This document shows positions 62,059-64,000 of a stretch of DNA of 64,000 nt, piece by piece (the first letter of the stretch is position 1; each line of letters opens with the position of its first letter). The position numbers were made by a program, and so were the translations under genes. This stretch comes from an uncultured Clostridia bacterium (GTDB taxonomy: Bacteria; Bacillota; Clostridia; Peptostreptococcales; Anaerovoracaceae), in assembly GCA_934233735.1 (NCBI GenBank), contig CAKQGQ010000008.1, positions 22,255 to 86,254 on the forward strand, written 5' to 3'. The notes beneath the pieces were generated by a model. That model was not told where the DNA came from, made no database searches, and was given only the letters and a program-made list of their open reading frames with translations.

Positions 62059-63405
62059 ATGACTCAAACAAAAACAAAGAAAGCCCTTCTTATGAGCGTG
62101 CTTTCGATGGTGCTTTGCGTGGCAATGCTCGTAGGCATGACCTTCGCATGGTTTACTGACACAGCAAGCACCGGTGTCAACAAGATTGTATCAGGCAATC
62201 TTAAAGTGGATATTATCGGTGCGAACAGCGATTCTCATATCGAAACGCTGAACTTTACCAAAGCCGCCGGTGCGGAAGCTGAAGCGCTTCTCTGGGAGCC
62301 GGGCTGCCGCTATCTGACCGAGGGCTTCAGAATTGCCAACAAGGGCAATCTGGCTTTGAAGTGGAAAGCACAGGTCAACATGGACAATATCACCAACGGC
62401 AAGGTGGAGGGATCTACTATTGCCAAGGACGGCAAGAGCCTGTTGGATGTTATCGACTTCTATGTTGTTACAAAGACAGCCGATGGAACAGAAACAGCGG
62501 TCGCAATCGAGGACTTCGTCGGTAATCTGACTAAGGGTGCAAAGAGTGATGTGTATTACATCAAGGGCGTGATGCAGACCACTGCCGGCAATGACTATCA
62601 GGATCTGACGCTGGACGGCATCACCATCACTGTTATTGCTACTCAGGATACCGTTGAGAACGACAGCTTTAATAATCAGTACGACAAGGATGCTCCGCTT
62701 GATTTCGTTCCGGTCAGCACCGCAGCTGAGCTGAAGACTGTGTTTGCAAATGCCACAGCTGGCGGGGATGTCAATGTTTCTTTGACAGGTGACATTGACT
62801 TGGGTGCAGACACGACCCTCATGATCGTTGACGAAAACAGCAATATCGGGGATATCAACATTCAGGCAAACGGCCACACTGTAAAGAACGCAGTCGCCGG
62901 TGCGCGCGTTCTGCAGATTGCAAAATCCGATACTGAGCGCACCATCACCATAACGGGTGCGAAGATTGTTTCCGAAGGTGCGGCTACCAGCAACGAGAAC
63001 CGCGGCGTACAGATTTTCAGCGTTGATAATGCGACTGTCAATCTCGTGAACTGCGATATCAAAATGACGGCCAACGACTATAGTTATCCCGTTAAGATCG
63101 GCGGCACAAGCAAAAATACGACCGTCAACATTACCGGATGCACCTTGACCGGCGCAAACTGCATTGAGAGCTTTGGCACAAACTGCACCGTCAATATCAC
63201 CGATTGCGTACTGAACTCCAACTATGCTCCCCACGCAACCTACTGCGGCAATGGCATTCAGGATAAGAACGGCACCAACAATACCTACAATATCAAGAAT
63301 ACCACCTTTAACGGCAACAATGCGCAGCCTTGGCAGACAAGCTCCACCACTGTCATCAATGACCTTGGCGGAAATGTGTATAACACCACCCGCACTACAA
63401 ACTAA
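62059..63405 (+). CDS. SipW-type signal peptide protein with beta-helix domain
   Basis: The 448-residue protein has a SipW-class signal: a Lys-rich start, a hydrophobic stretch, then GMTFAWFTDTAST, as in TasA/camelysin-like fibre proteins. A beta-sandwich of about 170 residues follows (GNLKVDIIGANSD...). From about residue 215 the sequence turns into repeats of VNITGCTLTG-type coils rich in Asn, Thr and Ile, a right-handed beta-helix. There is no sortase motif or membrane anchor, so it is secreted or polymerises. AAGGAGG precedes the ATG. Codons such as GCC, ACC and GTC are more frequent than in the housekeeping genes, suggesting transfer. No sipW gene is in the window. Confidence 0.82.
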   Translation: MTQTKTKKALLMSVLSMVLCVAMLVGMTFAWFTDTASTGVNKIVSGNLKVDIIGANSDSHIETLNFTKAAGAEAEALLWEPGCRYLTEGFRIANKGNLALKWKAQVNMDNITNGKVEGSTIAKDGKSLLDVIDFYVVTKTADGTETAVAIEDFVGNLTKGAKSDVYYIKGVMQTTAGNDYQDLTLDGITITVIATQDTVENDSFNNQYDKDAPLDFVPVSTAAELKTVFANATAGGDVNVSLTGDIDLGADTTLMIVDENSNIGDINIQANGHTVKNAVAGARVLQIAKSDTERTITITGAKIVSEGAATSNENRGVQIFSVDNATVNLVNCDIKMTANDYSYPVKIGGTSKNTTVNITGCTLTGANCIESFGTNCTVNITDCVLNSNYAPHATYCGNGIQDKNGTNNTYNIKNTTFNGNNAQPWQTSSTTVINDLGGNVYNTTRTTN

Positions 63406-63424
63406 TTGCGTATCCGTAGCAAGT

Positions 63425-63448
63425 CCTCTCCGCCTCCGAGCGGAGGGG
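63425..63448 (+). terminator. GC-rich hairpin after the surface protein gene
   Basis: CCTCTCCGC with GCGGAGGGG (9 bp, one G-T pair) around a 6-base loop, 20 bases after the stop. No T-run follows, so termination would be weak. Confidence 0.5.
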
Positions 63449-63517
63449 ATAAGCTATGCATACAAACGGGGACGGGGTTTACGGACTGTTGCCGCTTTTT
63501 GGAAGTCTTCTTTTTGA

Positions 63518-63558
63518 AAATTAGATATAGAAAGACTTTTTTGAGTTTGTGTTCTAGA
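63518..63558 (+). repeat. 41-bp unit R1, forward
   Basis: Begins AAATTAGAT and ends GAGTTTGTGTTCTAGA. It is one of four degenerate 41-base copies. Confidence 0.7.
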
Positions 63559-63569
63559 TTTTTTTCGGA

Positions 63570-63610
63570 ATTTTAGATATTACAGAAGAAAAGTGAGTTT
63601 ATGTTCTAAA
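63570..63610 (+). repeat. 41-bp unit R2, forward
   Basis: Begins ATTTTAGAT and ends GAGTTTATGTTCTAAA. It starts 11 bases after R1. Confidence 0.75.
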
Positions 63611-63750
63611 AAAATTACAGGAATACCTTGAAGTATACCCATATTATTTCATTTAAAGGTATATATTCCTTTTCTGGGATTCGGAAAAAATGTGCTAAAT
63701 GAAAGATTTGACACCGTTCGACATCTTTCGACAAATTTCGCCACGAGGAA

Positions 63751-63791
63751 TTTAGAACAGGAACTCCATTTTTGCATTTTACATCTAAAAT
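63751..63791 (-). repeat. 41-bp unit R3, inverted
   Basis: On the complementary strand it begins ATTTTAGATG and ends GAGTTCCTGTTCTAAA. It is separated from R2 by 140 bases. Confidence 0.75.
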
Positions 63792-63802
63792 CGTGTCGAA
63801 AA

Positions 63803-63843
63803 GTTAGAACATGAAGTCGATTTTGCATAGAAACATCTAAAAT
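63803..63843 (-). repeat. 41-bp unit R4, inverted
   Basis: On the complementary strand it begins ATTTTAGATG and ends GACTTCATGTTCTAAC. It is 11 bases from R3, the same gap as R1 to R2. Apart from these units, the central repeats and the hairpins listed, I see no gene from 63406 to 64000. Confidence 0.75.
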
Positions 63844-63874
63844 AGCAAAAAAGAGTTTATCTTATTCAACCTAT

Positions 63875-63892
63875 TTCCGCCGTCAGGCGGAA
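63875..63892. repeat. Short perfect hairpin
   Basis: TTCCGCC-GTCA-GGCGGAA, without a T-run. Confidence 0.5.
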
Positions 63893-63897
63893 CAAAC

Positions 63898-63929
63898 AAA
63901 AAGAGCATGAGTTTTCTCGTGCTCTTTTT
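63898..63929. terminator. Strong intrinsic terminator
   Basis: A 14-bp stem (63898-63911 with 63916-63929, one T-G pair) around a TTTT loop has five A before and five T after, so it can work on both strands. No gene ends nearby on either side within the window. Confidence 0.85.
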
Positions 63930-63932
63930 GCT

Positions 63933-64000
63933 GTATGACGGGCATGCCGTTCGTCTGTGGTGAAAGTCCACAAGGGGCGCAGTTGCCAGCGAACCCGAAA
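63933..64000 (+). mobile_element. Probable 5' end of a group II intron (cut by window edge)
   Basis: The sequence begins GTATGACGGGCATGCCGT, close to the GTGYG start of group II introns, then GGTGAAAGTCCAC, a phrase typical of domain I in bacterial group II introns, and GCAGTTGCCAGCGAACC. It starts three bases after the T-run of a terminator; class C introns insert behind terminators. The rest of the intron and any reverse transcriptase lie outside the window. Confidence 0.6.

Noticed and set aside
61609..62067. A 152-codon frame on the minus strand through the AACC repeat, with VGWL repeats
   Set aside because: It exists only because the 4-base repeat has no stop in any frame; the flanks are low-quality sequence opposite promoters and hairpins, with no ribosome site.
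62191..63234. A 347-codon frame opposite the beta-helix gene
   Set aside because: The long repetitive beta-helix codons leave the opposite strand open; the peptide has no domain, no ribosome site and no start context.
63518..63843. CRISPR array
   Set aside because: There are only four diverged units, two of them inverted, with 11-base gaps and a 140-base centre; CRISPR repeats are near identical, in one direction and evenly spaced with 30-40 base spacers.

Overview
The window looks like a chromosomal segment of an anaerobic, low-to-middle GC Firmicute of the class Clostridia. The evidence is a clostridial-type dcw (division and cell wall) cluster, a MurE with the meso-diaminopimelate motif DNPR, strong GGAGG ribosome sites, vegetative TTGACA/TATAAT promoters, a BceRS/BceAB-type module, a SipW-type signal peptide and two TRAP transporters. 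A sporulation-type promoter in front of a cysteine-rich protein gene suggests that the lineage sporulates or did so recently. I cannot name the genus; an amino-acid-using member of Eubacteriales is my guess.

Layout. From 1 to 10.6 kb there is an accessory catabolic block: the end of an opine-type dehydrogenase, a first DctP/DctQ/DctM TRAP transporter, an unknown membrane protein, a PAS/AAA+ sigma-54 activator, a perfect sigma-54 promoter, an ornithine cyclodeaminase-family enzyme and a second TRAP transporter. From 10.7 to 18 kb lies a mixed stretch: an orphan pilin-like gene, tRNA-Pro, a divergent LysE exporter/HxlR regulator pair, exonuclease III, proC, an AlkD-like protein, an acyl-ACP thioesterase, a small membrane protein and the cysteine-rich probable spore-surface protein. 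From 18 to 33.1 kb is the dcw cluster (mraZ, rsmH, ftsL, PASTA penicillin-binding protein, murE, murF, mraY, murD, ftsW, murG, murA, ftsQ, ftsZ). It is driven by a sigma-A promoter overlapped by three MraZ boxes. murB, murC, ddl and ftsA are not in it.

From 33.1 to 46.6 kb are housekeeping genes (rRNA methyltransferase, pheST, zapA, mutS2, DUF523, argS, two radical SAM proteins, a TPR protein, DUF3842). A tRNA Asn-Leu-fMet operon follows, then an XRE/DUF3990 pair that looks like a toxin-antitoxin module, ftsH, a DUF6110 plus P-type ATPase metal operon, a Na/Pi cotransporter, a BceRS-BceAB-type peptide detoxification module with a matching operator, an Fe-S protein and a dynamin-like GTPase.

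The last 2.4 kb is accessory DNA and the most unusual part. A second sequence matching the sigma-54 consensus is followed directly by about 19.5 copies of AACC, two terminator-like hairpins, and a SipW-signal beta-helix surface protein gene. After that come four degenerate 41-bp units arranged as two inverted pairs around a 140-bp centre, and a strong terminator followed at once by what looks like the 5' end of a group II intron, cut by the window edge. The observations I would follow up first are the sigma-54/AACC/surface protein locus, the 41-bp units, the DUF3990/XRE pair, the DUF6110/P-ATPase pair, the cysteine-rich protein and the hairpin that ends at the murA start codon.
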